DNA of 64,000 nucleotides from Hyphomonadaceae bacterium. GTDB taxonomy: Bacteria; Pseudomonadota; Alphaproteobacteria; Caulobacterales; Aquidulcibacteraceae. The notes under the pieces are model-generated. The model ran no database searches. It saw nothing but the letters and a program-made list of their open reading frames with translations, and was not told the origin of the DNA. The stretch is taken from positions 48,413 through 112,412 of the forward strand of contig WRPI01000002.1 in NCBI GenBank assembly GCA_009773395.1, in the 5' to 3' direction. Shown one piece after another: positions 9,927 to 19,324 of the stretch. The translations under genes were made by a program, and so were the position numbers. The stretch's first letter is position 1; each line of letters begins with the position of its first letter.

Positions 9927-10939
9927 TATTTATTACGCACCAATGCAATTAGATCAATTTGGCTTTTAGTATTGGTTTTTTCCATAATTGTCCGCAATTG
10001 CCCCCTAACAGTGTCACGCGAACTACTGCGAATTTGTGCTATTTTGCTCGCGCTATGGCCTTCATTTAATTGTTCCAATATTTCGAGCTCAGCCTGGGTC
10101 AGGCCATATGCCAATTTGAATTTTGAAAAATTGCGGGAATTTTCTGCCTGCGCCCTTTGAAAATTTATCATAATTTTGGCAGAACTGGTTTCGAGAAATT
10201 CTGATGCCAAGCAATTAAGCCGCGCCACAAATTTTTCGCCATTTATCAGGAAATCATAAGTCATTTCTCCGTTCAAAACCGTTTGATTACACGCGCCGAT
10301 CCAAAAACCGTCTTTTTCGAAATCCTTTTCGCAATGCAATTTCAAAAAACTGAGACCAACACGATTTATGGCCAAAATTTCACCTTCTTTATTGGCAATA
10401 CCCAATGGCGCTTCAATCGCCTCAATTAGCTTGGTTAGTTTTTCGGCAGAATAATCTGCAAAGTTTAGATAGGCCGAAATATCTAGGCTGCGAGTAAAAT
10501 GTGGTTGTAATAATTCAAATTCATGCTTGGCGGCGTCATCAAAATCGTCACTTTGCCCACCGATAAACAAAATCAAGCTGCCAATAAGCACTTGATTGCT
10601 CGCTTTGCAATGAAGAAGTCGGCTTGGGTTGTTTTGGATTGTGGGTTGTAAATATTCAACTTCGCCAATTGCGCATTGAAAACACAATGATTGGTCGGCC
10701 CGATTTGAAATGGCCAGAAGAACGCCATCTGCGCCAAAATGTTCCTTGATTTTTTGCAAATATTGCTTGGCATTTTCCGGCGAAAAGGCGCAGCCATATA
10801 TTTGATCTACAATGCTGATAGGCTCAAAAACACTGATTTTGGTGGGTTTATTGACAGGCGTGTTTGTGTTTTGAACTTCTGACAAGTTCAAATTGGCGCT
10901 TGCAATTTGCGCGAAAATATTGCTGCCATTTTCGTCCAT
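9926..10939 (-). CDS. LuxR-type HTH transcriptional regulator (copy 2)
   Basis: 337 aa; C-terminal YGLTQAELEILEQLNEGHSASKIAQIRSSSRDTVRGQLRTIMEKTNTKSQIDLIALV. Stop overlaps the start of copy 1 (TAATG). Confidence 0.85.
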   Translation of the reverse strand: MDENGSNIFAQIASANLNLSEVQNTNTPVNKPTKISVFEPISIVDQIYGCAFSPENAKQYLQKIKEHFGADGVLLAISNRADQSLCFQCAIGEVEYLQPTIQNNPSRLLHCKASNQVLIGSLILFIGGQSDDFDDAAKHEFELLQPHFTRSLDISAYLNFADYSAEKLTKLIEAIEAPLGIANKEGEILAINRVGLSFLKLHCEKDFEKDGFWIGACNQTVLNGEMTYDFLINGEKFVARLNCLASEFLETSSAKIMINFQRAQAENSRNFSKFKLAYGLTQAELEILEQLNEGHSASKIAQIRSSSRDTVRGQLRTIMEKTNTKSQIDLIALVRNK

Positions 10940-11241
10940 TGCGCCCCGGCCCCGAAACTCAATTGCTATTACGAATTATCGCACAAAGCATATCATAAGC
11001 GACAAATCGACGCATACCGCAAATGAGGTATGACGTAAAGGTAAAGCGGCGATTTTTTGCCATTTCCAAGCCTTGGACTGCGTAATAATCGCAAAATCCA
11101 TCAAAATAAAATGCAGACCCATACCCAATTTGAGTGATGCGGTCGAATTAACCTGTTGTTAATAATCATTATCAAGCGATTCAGGGCCGCGGGATAGAAT
11201 TATTTTACCTCCAGAGTCCAATTGCGCGAAAATGCCGAAGA

Positions 11242-11865
11242 ATGGCCAAATGGCCACGCGGCAAATTAGTGGTGGGTGTTATGGGGTGTTTGCTTAGAAA
11301 AGCAATTTTGAAAGTGGTTTGTGTCGGTGCGGCTTTCGCTTGTGCGACCAATGCCCATGCCCAAAGCGTCACAATTGATGTGCAAGGCACTTTGGCCGCC
11401 GCTTGTGAATTAAATATTCCTACCACTAGCTATAATAATTTGAATATTACGGCTGCGGGTAGCCAAGTCATTCCGTTTAGTGTTGATTGCAATGCGCCAT
11501 TTGCCTATGCTCTGGTTTCAGCCAATGGCGGGCTGTTAAATGCTGCGGGTCTTGCCAATGTGGTTCCAGGATCCATGCAATTTACTGGGAATATTCCCTA
11601 TAAAGTAACCACAAATTTCACCACCGATATTGGCACTTTCGGCGATGTAAGCCTTGATGCCGCTACATTGAGTGCGGCCAATGCTTCGCCATGTATTGCC
11701 GCCACATATTCATCGACTTGCCCATTTGCGCATTCGGGAAGCGGCGCAGCAGCACAGGGGCAAAGCGCAAGCATCACGATTAACTGGCAACAAAACACCG
11801 GCGCGCCTTTGGTGGCTGGGACTTATTCCGACACGCTAACGCTGACCGTGAGGGTGCGGACATGA
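11242..11865 (+). CDS. Spore coat U (SCPU) domain pilin of an archaic chaperone-usher system
   Basis: 207 aa; signal peptide ending AHAQ; conserved Cys; C-terminal AGTYSDTLTLTVRV donor-strand-like motif. Start may be internal (MGCLLRK...). Confidence 0.8.
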   Translation: MAKWPRGKLVVGVMGCLLRKAILKVVCVGAAFACATNAHAQSVTIDVQGTLAAACELNIPTTSYNNLNITAAGSQVIPFSVDCNAPFAYALVSANGGLLNAAGLANVVPGSMQFTGNIPYKVTTNFTTDIGTFGDVSLDAATLSAANASPCIAATYSSTCPFAHSGSGAAAQGQSASITINWQQNTGAPLVAGTYSDTLTLTVRVRT

Positions 11866-11993
11866 CAACAAGATTTTGCGGCTTCGGGCGCAAATGTGGG
11901 TTTGGCTTGTCGCCAACCCAAAAGCAGGAGGGGATTATTTTTAGATAATTCCAAATTGTAACAAAGGGACAAAATGTCCAAGAGGAGAACAAA

Positions 11994-12611
11994 ATGAAAC
12001 GAATAATTTTTGCCGCAACATCATTTGCGGCGATGGCAATGGCGGGAAGTGCTTTTGCTGCCAACAGCCAAACAACTACCGCGTTTATGCAAGGCAATGT
12101 GCCAGATACATGTGTCTTAACCGCCCCGACAGTAACTGCGTCAACTAATGCGACTAATGTATTGCTTGGTGGTAATGGTGGTCAATCGACCATGTTACTT
12201 ACCTTAGCTGACGCAAACACCGCTAAACTTAATGCAGTTAGCTTCACCCTTACTTATGCGGATTCCTATTGCAATTATAATCATTCAGTTGGAATTAAAG
12301 CGACCAATGGTGGCCTAATAGCGTCTGATTATGATCCAGTGGCGACCAGTGGCGCATTTATCCGCCGTATTGGCTATGACGCCGATATAAAATGGATGGG
12401 TCCAGCTTTCGCGCAAGGCCCAAACCCCGGAACTTCAACAACCACTGATTTGGGCGATACACTTTCGACAGCCGCAGTGAATTTTCCAGTTGCTGGGGCA
12501 AATCGGGCAGACTTAGTGATTCAAGTTACAATTGATAATTCTAACCAGACACCAGTGGTTTCCGGTACTTACACAGAGTATTTGACACTCAAAATTGGCG
12601 CAACTTTGTAA
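11994..12611 (+). CDS. Second pilin subunit (SCPU-like)
   Basis: 205 aa; signal peptide MKRIIFAATSFAAMAMAGSAFA; C-terminal SGTYTEYLTLKIGATL. Confidence 0.78.
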   Translation: MKRIIFAATSFAAMAMAGSAFAANSQTTTAFMQGNVPDTCVLTAPTVTASTNATNVLLGGNGGQSTMLLTLADANTAKLNAVSFTLTYADSYCNYNHSVGIKATNGGLIASDYDPVATSGAFIRRIGYDADIKWMGPAFAQGPNPGTSTTTDLGDTLSTAAVNFPVAGANRADLVIQVTIDNSNQTPVVSGTYTEYLTLKIGATL

Positions 12612-12633
12612 TTTAACTTGGGTTTATTTTGCT

Positions 12634-12696
12634 CCTCGGCGCAATTTCTTTTCCGTCATTCGGTTTTGATTGATTGGGAAAGGGATTGCGCAAGGA
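12634..12696 (+). promoter_or_regulatory. Intercistronic RNA hairpin between pilin 2 and chaperone
   Basis: TCCTCGGCGCAATTTCTTTTCC pairs with GGGAAAGGGATTGCGCAAGGA across a ~21-nt loop. Confidence 0.55.
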
Positions 12697-12773
12697 CAAT
12701 GGTTTTGTGTCACCACTTCAACAAGCCACAAATTTCAACATATTTCACATCGAGGATTAAGGGCTAATCGATT

Positions 12774-13523
12774 ATGAAAAATCTAATAAACAAAATATTT
12801 TTGGGGTTGCTGGCAGTTTTTGCTACAACCCAAGCAATCGCAATGGGCGTTGCGCCAGTTGTAATTGATATGAAATCAAACGGGCGCGGTGCCAGAAGTG
12901 AAATCACCGCGTCCAATACTTCGGCTTCGCCATTGCCAATTGTAGTTTCAGTTTCTGAAGCGACTATTTCAAGCACCGGGGAAGTTACAACCACACCAGT
13001 GGAAGACCAGTTTATGATTTACCCTGCGCAAGCAATTGTTGGCGCGGGTGGTGTGCAACGCTTTCGTGTGCAGTGGATCGGTGACCCCGATATGCAGCGC
13101 GGGCGCACTTTTATTTTCTCAGTGGCGCAACAACCAGTGGCTTTGACCCCCGGCACTTCGGGCATACAAATCCTCTATAATTTTGAAACCGTGGTTAGTG
13201 TCTCGCCAGCTTCGGCGCAACCAAACTTAACCATTAGCAATTCGGACTTTCAAACCGTGGGTGGCAAACGTCGCGCAACCTTAACACTTTCCAATCCAAG
13301 TGCTGCTGTTGGCTATCTTTCGGGTAGCCGCGTCACTTTGCAAGGCAAGGATGCAAATGGTCGCGTGGTTTGGTCAAAAACCTTTGAACCAAACGAAATC
13401 ATGCAAAATATTGGCGTTGGAATTGTTTCACCTGGCGCCACCCGCCAATTTACATTGCCATTCGATCTGCCCGAAGGCGGTGAAACCTTAAACGCGAACA
13501 TCAGATATTATGGCCGTCAATAA
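12774..13523 (+). CDS. Pilus periplasmic chaperone (PapD-like)
   Basis: 249 aa; immunoglobulin-like chaperone pattern, EDQFMIYPAQAIVGAGGVQRFRVQW, C-terminal FDLPEGGETLNANIRYYG. Confidence 0.88.
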   Translation: MKNLINKIFLGLLAVFATTQAIAMGVAPVVIDMKSNGRGARSEITASNTSASPLPIVVSVSEATISSTGEVTTTPVEDQFMIYPAQAIVGAGGVQRFRVQWIGDPDMQRGRTFIFSVAQQPVALTPGTSGIQILYNFETVVSVSPASAQPNLTISNSDFQTVGGKRRATLTLSNPSAAVGYLSGSRVTLQGKDANGRVVWSKTFEPNEIMQNIGVGIVSPGATRQFTLPFDLPEGGETLNANIRYYGRQ

Positions 13524-16248
13524 AAACCATAAACGGCAAACGAAATCCCGGCCCTGGGATACCCCCACTGCGGTAAAACGCAGTGGGGGGACACGGCGGC
13601 TGTTGATGGGGACGGCGGCTTGTGTTGCTAATTTCATGGTCTTTGATGCAGCAATGGCGGCATCCACTGCGGCAGTGGACGCGGCAATATTTGAAACAGC
13701 AGCGGCAGTAGGAACATCCGCTGCCGATATCGAAAACGCATATGCCAATAACCCGAACTTCACTTCGCGCGCCCAAGAGCGAGCACGGCAACGCAATGCC
13801 AATTCCGAAGGTTATGAATGGCTGAGCCGTAATATGGACGTGCCATTAAGTTATTTTGACCCAGTTCAACTGGCACAAACCACCACTACTTTGCCGTTGC
13901 GATCATCAACCGCCGCACCGCGCCCCAATGCCCCATTGGAAACCGAAATCAGCGTGCCATTATCCGAGCGCGGACGTTATTTGGGCGATGTTCCAATTAT
14001 TGTGCGGGTTGATATACCCTATTTTGAAGCGGCCCGTATCGCCGAATTATTGAAAGACGTAATTTCGCCAACCGCCGCCGAACGCCTAAAAGCCCTCGGC
14101 CAAAGGGGACGGATTTCGGTTGGTGATTTAAGAGCGCTTGGCATCTCTACAGTCTGGGATCCAGGGCTTTTGACTTTGGATGTTGTGGTAACTGCGAGCG
14201 ATAAAACTGCGCGCGATATTGAACTTGCCGAAAATGAACGCACCGAGCGCGGGACTTTCACAAGACCCGCAAAATTTGCGCTTTTCACTAATCTTCGCTC
14301 ATCGCTTGATTACAATCATTTGGGCGCGGCGCAGGGCCTTAATGACCCTTATGTCGATGCCTATGTTGGTGGCCGCATTTTGGGTGTGGCATTTGAAAAC
14401 GAGCTTTCTTATGATAGTTCTGGCTTTGGCTTTCGCCGTAATGCATCAAGAATTGTGCTGGATAATGAACGCACCGCGACCCGCACAATTATTGGCGATG
14501 TAAGGCCGCAAGTTCGCGGTTATCAATATGGCGGCGATGTTTTGGGGGTATCGATTTTTTCGGCCTACCAATCAATTCAGCCATTGCGTAATTTGCGCCC
14601 ACGCGGTGAAGGTTCATTTTCGCTCAATGATCCGTCTAATGTTGATATTGTGGTGAATGGCCAAGTTGTGCGGCGACTGCGCCTTGATTCTGGGACCTAT
14701 AATCTAAAGGATTTTTCATTTCTTGACGGTCAAAACCGCGTCTCATTTGTGGTCGAAGATAGAACTGGCCGCCGCGAATTGGCGAAATTCGATGTGTTTT
14801 TTACTCGTGAATTATTGGATCCCAAACTAAATGAATGGGCGCTGACCATAGGTTCGACAACGGCGCGTGGTTTGCGTGGCCCAATTTATGATAATGGCCA
14901 AGCCTATGCTGCTGGTTTCTTGCGGCGCGGCATGAGCCAAAGCATCACCATGGGCGGCAATTTATTGATTGAAGGCCATTCGGGGATTGCGGGATGGGAA
15001 GCAGTTTTTGGCACAAAACTTGGGATTTTGTCATGGGACGTGGCGCGGTCATTTTCACAAAATGGCAATGGTAATGCGCTAAATCTTTCGTTCCAACGAT
15101 CCAATAATAATCAAAGCGGCGAACAAGGCAGCACTTGGGGCCTTGCAGCGAGCGCCAAAACCATCAATTTTGGCACTACTGATGACCAAATCACCAATAA
15201 TCAAGATATTGGAACCGCATCGGCATTTTGGTCGCGCAATCTTAATAGCCGTTCCAACTTGTCACTTGATGCGAGTTATAATTTCGCGCGCGACCGCAAT
15301 TTGGATAATTGGACGCTTCGTATGGGTTATGGCCATCGCATGGGCAATAATATCGGGCTTAGTGCCGATGTTAGCTATAATGCCAATCGCTTCACTGATA
15401 ATGTTACGTTCAGGTTGCAATTGAGCAAGCAATTTGGCCGCAATGGCAATGCCTCCGCCGCTTATGAAAGCCGCGATAGTCGCTATAGTCTAAATGCCCA
15501 AAGGTCAGGGCAGGGGGGTTTTGGCGCTTGGTCGGTTAGCGGTAATGTTGATTGCTCGCGCAATGCAAGCGGCCTTAATGCGGGTGCGTTTTTGGCGGCA
15601 AATCGCGGGGAAGTTGGCTTGTCGCATTCAACCAGTTTTTCTTCTGATTTTCAAACCAAAACCGATGAGCGCAGCTCACTTCGCTTTGCCACGTCACTTG
15701 GTTTTGCCGATGGCGCTTTTGCTTGGGGCAAACCTGTAACTGGCGGATTTGCGATTGCAAGGCCACACTCGAGCTTAAGGGGGCGTAAAGTCGTGATTGA
15801 TGGCGCAAATGGTTCGAGCCGCTTTTTTGGCCCAGCTTTGGTTTCTAATTTGCCAAATTATTCGCGGCGCGATTTGGCAGTTGATGTTGAAAATCTGCCG
15901 GCTGGTTATGATTTAGGGGCTGGTTCAATATCGGTGCGTGCGCCATATAATGCGGGTTATCGTTTGGTGGTCGGCTCGGCGGATAATTTGACTGTTATCG
16001 GGCGGGCTTTGAATGAACTTGGCCTACCAATTAGTTTCGTATCCGCCAAAGCCAAACGCCGCAGCGATGGCAAAGAAGTTGAATTATTTACCAATGCCAA
16101 TGGCATTTTTGCCGCAAATGGCTTGGGCCCCGGCGCTTGGGATATTTCGTTTAATACGGAACCCGAGACAACAAAAATTTCATTTGATTTGAATAACATC
16201 GGCGATGCGACACGCCGCTTAGGGGATTTGCGGGGCACAGTGGAATGA
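13510..16248 (+). CDS. Fimbrial outer-membrane usher protein
   Basis: 912 aa; GEGSFSLNDPSNVDIVVNGQVVRRLRLDSGTYNLKDF usher motif, beta-barrel repeats. Overlaps the chaperone gene end. Confidence 0.92.
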   Translation: MAVNKNHKRQTKSRPWDTPTAVKRSGGTRRLLMGTAACVANFMVFDAAMAASTAAVDAAIFETAAAVGTSAADIENAYANNPNFTSRAQERARQRNANSEGYEWLSRNMDVPLSYFDPVQLAQTTTTLPLRSSTAAPRPNAPLETEISVPLSERGRYLGDVPIIVRVDIPYFEAARIAELLKDVISPTAAERLKALGQRGRISVGDLRALGISTVWDPGLLTLDVVVTASDKTARDIELAENERTERGTFTRPAKFALFTNLRSSLDYNHLGAAQGLNDPYVDAYVGGRILGVAFENELSYDSSGFGFRRNASRIVLDNERTATRTIIGDVRPQVRGYQYGGDVLGVSIFSAYQSIQPLRNLRPRGEGSFSLNDPSNVDIVVNGQVVRRLRLDSGTYNLKDFSFLDGQNRVSFVVEDRTGRRELAKFDVFFTRELLDPKLNEWALTIGSTTARGLRGPIYDNGQAYAAGFLRRGMSQSITMGGNLLIEGHSGIAGWEAVFGTKLGILSWDVARSFSQNGNGNALNLSFQRSNNNQSGEQGSTWGLAASAKTINFGTTDDQITNNQDIGTASAFWSRNLNSRSNLSLDASYNFARDRNLDNWTLRMGYGHRMGNNIGLSADVSYNANRFTDNVTFRLQLSKQFGRNGNASAAYESRDSRYSLNAQRSGQGGFGAWSVSGNVDCSRNASGLNAGAFLAANRGEVGLSHSTSFSSDFQTKTDERSSLRFATSLGFADGAFAWGKPVTGGFAIARPHSSLRGRKVVIDGANGSSRFFGPALVSNLPNYSRRDLAVDVENLPAGYDLGAGSISVRAPYNAGYRLVVGSADNLTVIGRALNELGLPISFVSAKAKRRSDGKEVELFTNANGIFAANGLGPGAWDISFNTEPETTKISFDLNNIGDATRRLGDLRGTVE

Positions 16249-17219
16249 AGAAGTTCATAGCTATTTCAGCTTTTATGGTTTTGGCAATTCCAAATATTGC
16301 GTATGCAGTTGCTTGCCCCGGTGCGCCCGCAAGCACTTTGGGAACAATAAACTATGACCCACTTGCAACCACTGCGACAACCGCCAATTTCACGCTAACT
16401 ATTCTGCCTTCAAACCTTGCTATCTTCCCTTCAGACCTTGGCTTTGATCAAAGGTTGCGCGCTGTGACGGTAGTAAAACAAGTGGAGGGCGGTGAAGACG
16501 AGGGGATAAGGTTTAGTTTCGAATCAATGGCAAGTTCTTCATTTTCGATTTTTGGCGATGAGACTTTTAATGGTAATGCTTCGAGTTATTCAACATGGCG
16601 CATAAATGGGGCAAGGGATAGGGCTTTGGAACTTGGCTTTATATTAGCAACCCAAAGCGGCATCGGTTCATTTCAAATTTCGATTCCAGCGGGGCAAAAC
16701 CTATCCGCCGGTGCGCATGTGGTTGAATATCTTTCTAGGGGATATTGGGAAGAACTCTACAATACCCAAACTTGCCCATATGGTAGCGGCGGAGACACAG
16801 CTATAGAAGTGAAAACTTTTACCATAAATGTGCAATCGTCAATGTCATTGAATATGACTGGCGGCGGTGTTACGGGTCTTATTGATTTTGACAATCAAGG
16901 CGGATTGGCGACCAATGCTTCTCGCTCCACCAGTGTTCGGGCACGTTCAAGTGTGCCATATAAAATCACCATGGATAGCGCGTATAATGGCTATTTGAAC
17001 TTAGATAATTCGCCCACTGCAATCGAAAAAATCGCTTACACCGCTAAATTAGGCAATGTGGCGATTTCGGAGGCCGCGCCATATATTGTGAACACGGCAA
17101 CTGGCACAAATGGGCTGGATCTTGATTTGCCATTTGAAGTCACAATCGGCAATACCGCAAACGCGCGGGCAGGATTTTACAAAGACATCATCACCCTTAC
17201 AATTGGCACGCCGCCATAA
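16245..17219 (+). CDS. Two-domain SCPU-like tip adhesin/terminal subunit
   Basis: 324 aa; start overlaps the usher stop (ATGA); C-terminal ARAGFYKDIITLTIGTPP typical of SCPU. Confidence 0.75.
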   Translation: MKKFIAISAFMVLAIPNIAYAVACPGAPASTLGTINYDPLATTATTANFTLTILPSNLAIFPSDLGFDQRLRAVTVVKQVEGGEDEGIRFSFESMASSSFSIFGDETFNGNASSYSTWRINGARDRALELGFILATQSGIGSFQISIPAGQNLSAGAHVVEYLSRGYWEELYNTQTCPYGSGGDTAIEVKTFTINVQSSMSLNMTGGGVTGLIDFDNQGGLATNASRSTSVRARSSVPYKITMDSAYNGYLNLDNSPTAIEKIAYTAKLGNVAISEAAPYIVNTATGTNGLDLDLPFEVTIGNTANARAGFYKDIITLTIGTPP

Positions 17220-17997
17220 TCTTGCTGGCCGCTTCATTTACGTTAAGGATTTCAATATCTGCCACTTTTACGGCTTCAATGGCCTCGAGCAAAATCGCAG
17301 TGGTGGAGCCATAATCGCTGCAATCTTCGGCGACATCATGGGTGAAGAAAATTATCCAACCATTGGTTCTAATTGCTTCTTCAATATATTTATCCAAATA
17401 TTGTTTTGAATATCGGCGGTTTTCAAGTGGCACGGTTTTGAGATTGGCAAAATCCATCACAGTTTTATTCACACCGCGATAAACCCCGCGCGCAGTTTGA
17501 AATTTTTTACCCATAATTTTGCGGCTAAAAGCGTCAAATTCGCCATAGGGATAGGCAAAGCTCTGAAATTGAAAATCTGGGCCGAGAAGTTTTTGCGCGA
17601 ACACAAGGTTTTGCGATAAATCGGCTTCAATTTCACTTTGCGTCCTGCCTCTTAAGCGCGGGTGGGCATAAGAGTGGCAGGCGATTTCATGGCCAGCATC
17701 ATGCAGTCGTTCAATGTCTTCGGCGTCAAATTGCGCAATATTTTCAAAGTTTTTTTGGCAATTTGAACCTGTCAAATAATATGTCGCGCTTATTCCCGCA
17801 TCTTGCATTATTTTGGCGCCAATTGTTGCGGCTGATTTCGGAAAATCATCAAAACTAAAGCTCACAATGGGGGATTTCAATTTCGACGCAATTGGTTTTT
17901 CAGTGAAGAAATTAAGCATAGCCATTTTTGCCCGCGCAATTGCATTTGCGGGTGGCAGGTTTGGCATTTCACTAAGATTTGTCGGCTCTAATTGCAT
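17197..17997 (-). CDS. Polysaccharide deacetylase (NodB-like) family protein
   Basis: 266 aa; VSFSFDDFPKSA, HEIACHSYAHPRL, FAYPYGEFD, FFTHDV motifs. Confidence 0.9.
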   Translation of the reverse strand: MQLEPTNLSEMPNLPPANAIARAKMAMLNFFTEKPIASKLKSPIVSFSFDDFPKSAATIGAKIMQDAGISATYYLTGSNCQKNFENIAQFDAEDIERLHDAGHEIACHSYAHPRLRGRTQSEIEADLSQNLVFAQKLLGPDFQFQSFAYPYGEFDAFSRKIMGKKFQTARGVYRGVNKTVMDFANLKTVPLENRRYSKQYLDKYIEEAIRTNGWIIFFTHDVAEDCSDYGSTTAILLEAIEAVKVADIEILNVNEAASKIMAACQL

Positions 17998-18042
17998 AAA
18001 TCACTAATAATTGATTTTAGTTATTTTTGTGCAAACAGGAAC

Positions 18043-18206
18043 TAGCGCGCCTAACGCTCAAGTTGCACAGTTTTGCCGCGCCCTTTTGCACGATTTTCGG
18101 CAACAAATATTTAGCGAATACTCCAGTATTCACCGCATATTTGTCACCAAAACTCGCACAAAATTGCTGCGGCAAATTCTATGCAACTTGAACGTTAGGC
18201 GCGCTA
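18043..18206. repeat. 164-bp near-perfect palindrome (element E2)
   Basis: Left arm TAGCGCGCCTAACGCTCAAGTTGCACAG... pairs with the right arm (RC TAGCGCGCCTAACGTTCAAGTTGCATAG...). Centre is GAATACT-CC-AGTATTC. Confidence 0.9.
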
Positions 18207-19046
18207 TTCCGCTTCGGCGATATTCGGGGTAGGGGCCTTCAAAAATGCTGGAGCCTCGTCACCAAAGCCTGGGGCAGTGGAGACTGCGTCATTAGAATTG
18301 CGTGGGCCGCGCGGTGGCCGCGAACGCGGTGGACGGCGGCTTGGTTCGCGATTTTCGTTTGAAGTTGCTTCATTACGAGGCTCTGAACCTTGCTCCACAA
18401 CCAAATCTGATTGCGGCGCAAATGATTGTTGTTCTTGGGGCCGATAATTTTCGCCGCGCCCATTGTCATTTTCCTGGCCATTTTCGCCATTATTGCGATA
18501 ATCGGAACGAAAACGATTGCGATTGCGGTTATTGCGGTCACGGTTATTATAGCGGCCATTATTGCCATCATCAGGGCCACGTTCGCCATTATTGCGCTCG
18601 CCATTGTTGCGCTCGCCACGATCATTACGATCATAATTACGATTGCGATTGTCGCGCATTTCGTTTTGCGGACGAGGCTCGCGCGGTTCACGGGCTTGGC
18701 CTTCGCCGGCATCATCACCCGCTTCTTCAGCTTCGTTTTCGCCGCCTTCAAAATCATCATCTTCATCATAATCAGATGGCAGGCCAGCAATTGCCAGTTC
18801 CGAACGCGGTATGAAATTGGGCATTATGCTTTTGATGAGGCGCAAATAATGCTCGGCATGTTGCAAATAATTTTCCGCTAAAACCCTATCACCCGAACCC
18901 ATCGCATCACGACCAGCTTGTTGGTAACGCTCCAAAATCGTTTGTGCTGAGCCACGGACTTTCATGTCTGGACCAACGGATTCATATGCTCGATTTGGAT
19001 TATTATTTAAGGGCTTACCGCGCCCACGACTGCGTTGTCGCTTCAT
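18204..19046 (-). CDS. DUF4167 domain-containing protein with RN/NG-rich low-complexity region
   Basis: 280 aa; N-terminal QRSRGRGKPLNNNPNRAYESVGPDMKVRGSAQTILERYQQAGRDAMGSGDRVLAENYLQHAEHYLR. Confidence 0.93.
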   Translation of the reverse strand: MKRQRSRGRGKPLNNNPNRAYESVGPDMKVRGSAQTILERYQQAGRDAMGSGDRVLAENYLQHAEHYLRLIKSIMPNFIPRSELAIAGLPSDYDEDDDFEGGENEAEEAGDDAGEGQAREPREPRPQNEMRDNRNRNYDRNDRGERNNGERNNGERGPDDGNNGRYNNRDRNNRNRNRFRSDYRNNGENGQENDNGRGENYRPQEQQSFAPQSDLVVEQGSEPRNEATSNENREPSRRPPRSRPPRGPRNSNDAVSTAPGFGDEAPAFLKAPTPNIAEAE

Positions 19047-19324
19047 TTCTTATTCCCATTTTAGTTGCCCTACCGCTTCGCTGCTTGAGGGCGGTTATTA
19101 GCCCTATGATATCGCAGTGCGACCAAATCCAGTTGATGTAACCTTAATTTTTGAGTTAGGGCAGGCGTTGCTTTTATTGATGCGCCATCGATGCCAAATA
19201 TTTCAGGGGATACCCGAACAACAGCACCGCGATTTTGAAATTACACAATTCACTTGAATCATGCCTCAATTTCAAGACAACCCCTATTACCGCGCAATGA
19301 TTAAGGAATAAAGCCCTTCACTGT

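Noticed and set aside
11242-17219. Sporulation genes (spore coat U names)
   Set aside because: SCPU domains here accompany a PapD-like chaperone and an usher, which indicates archaic chaperone-usher pili and not spore coat.
18239-18881. ORFs on both strands over the DUF4167 gene (His/Cys/Tyr-rich, Ile/Ala-rich)
   Set aside because: They arise from the low-complexity RN repeat of DUF4167. The DUF4167 N-terminal domain makes the 18204-19046 frame the real one.
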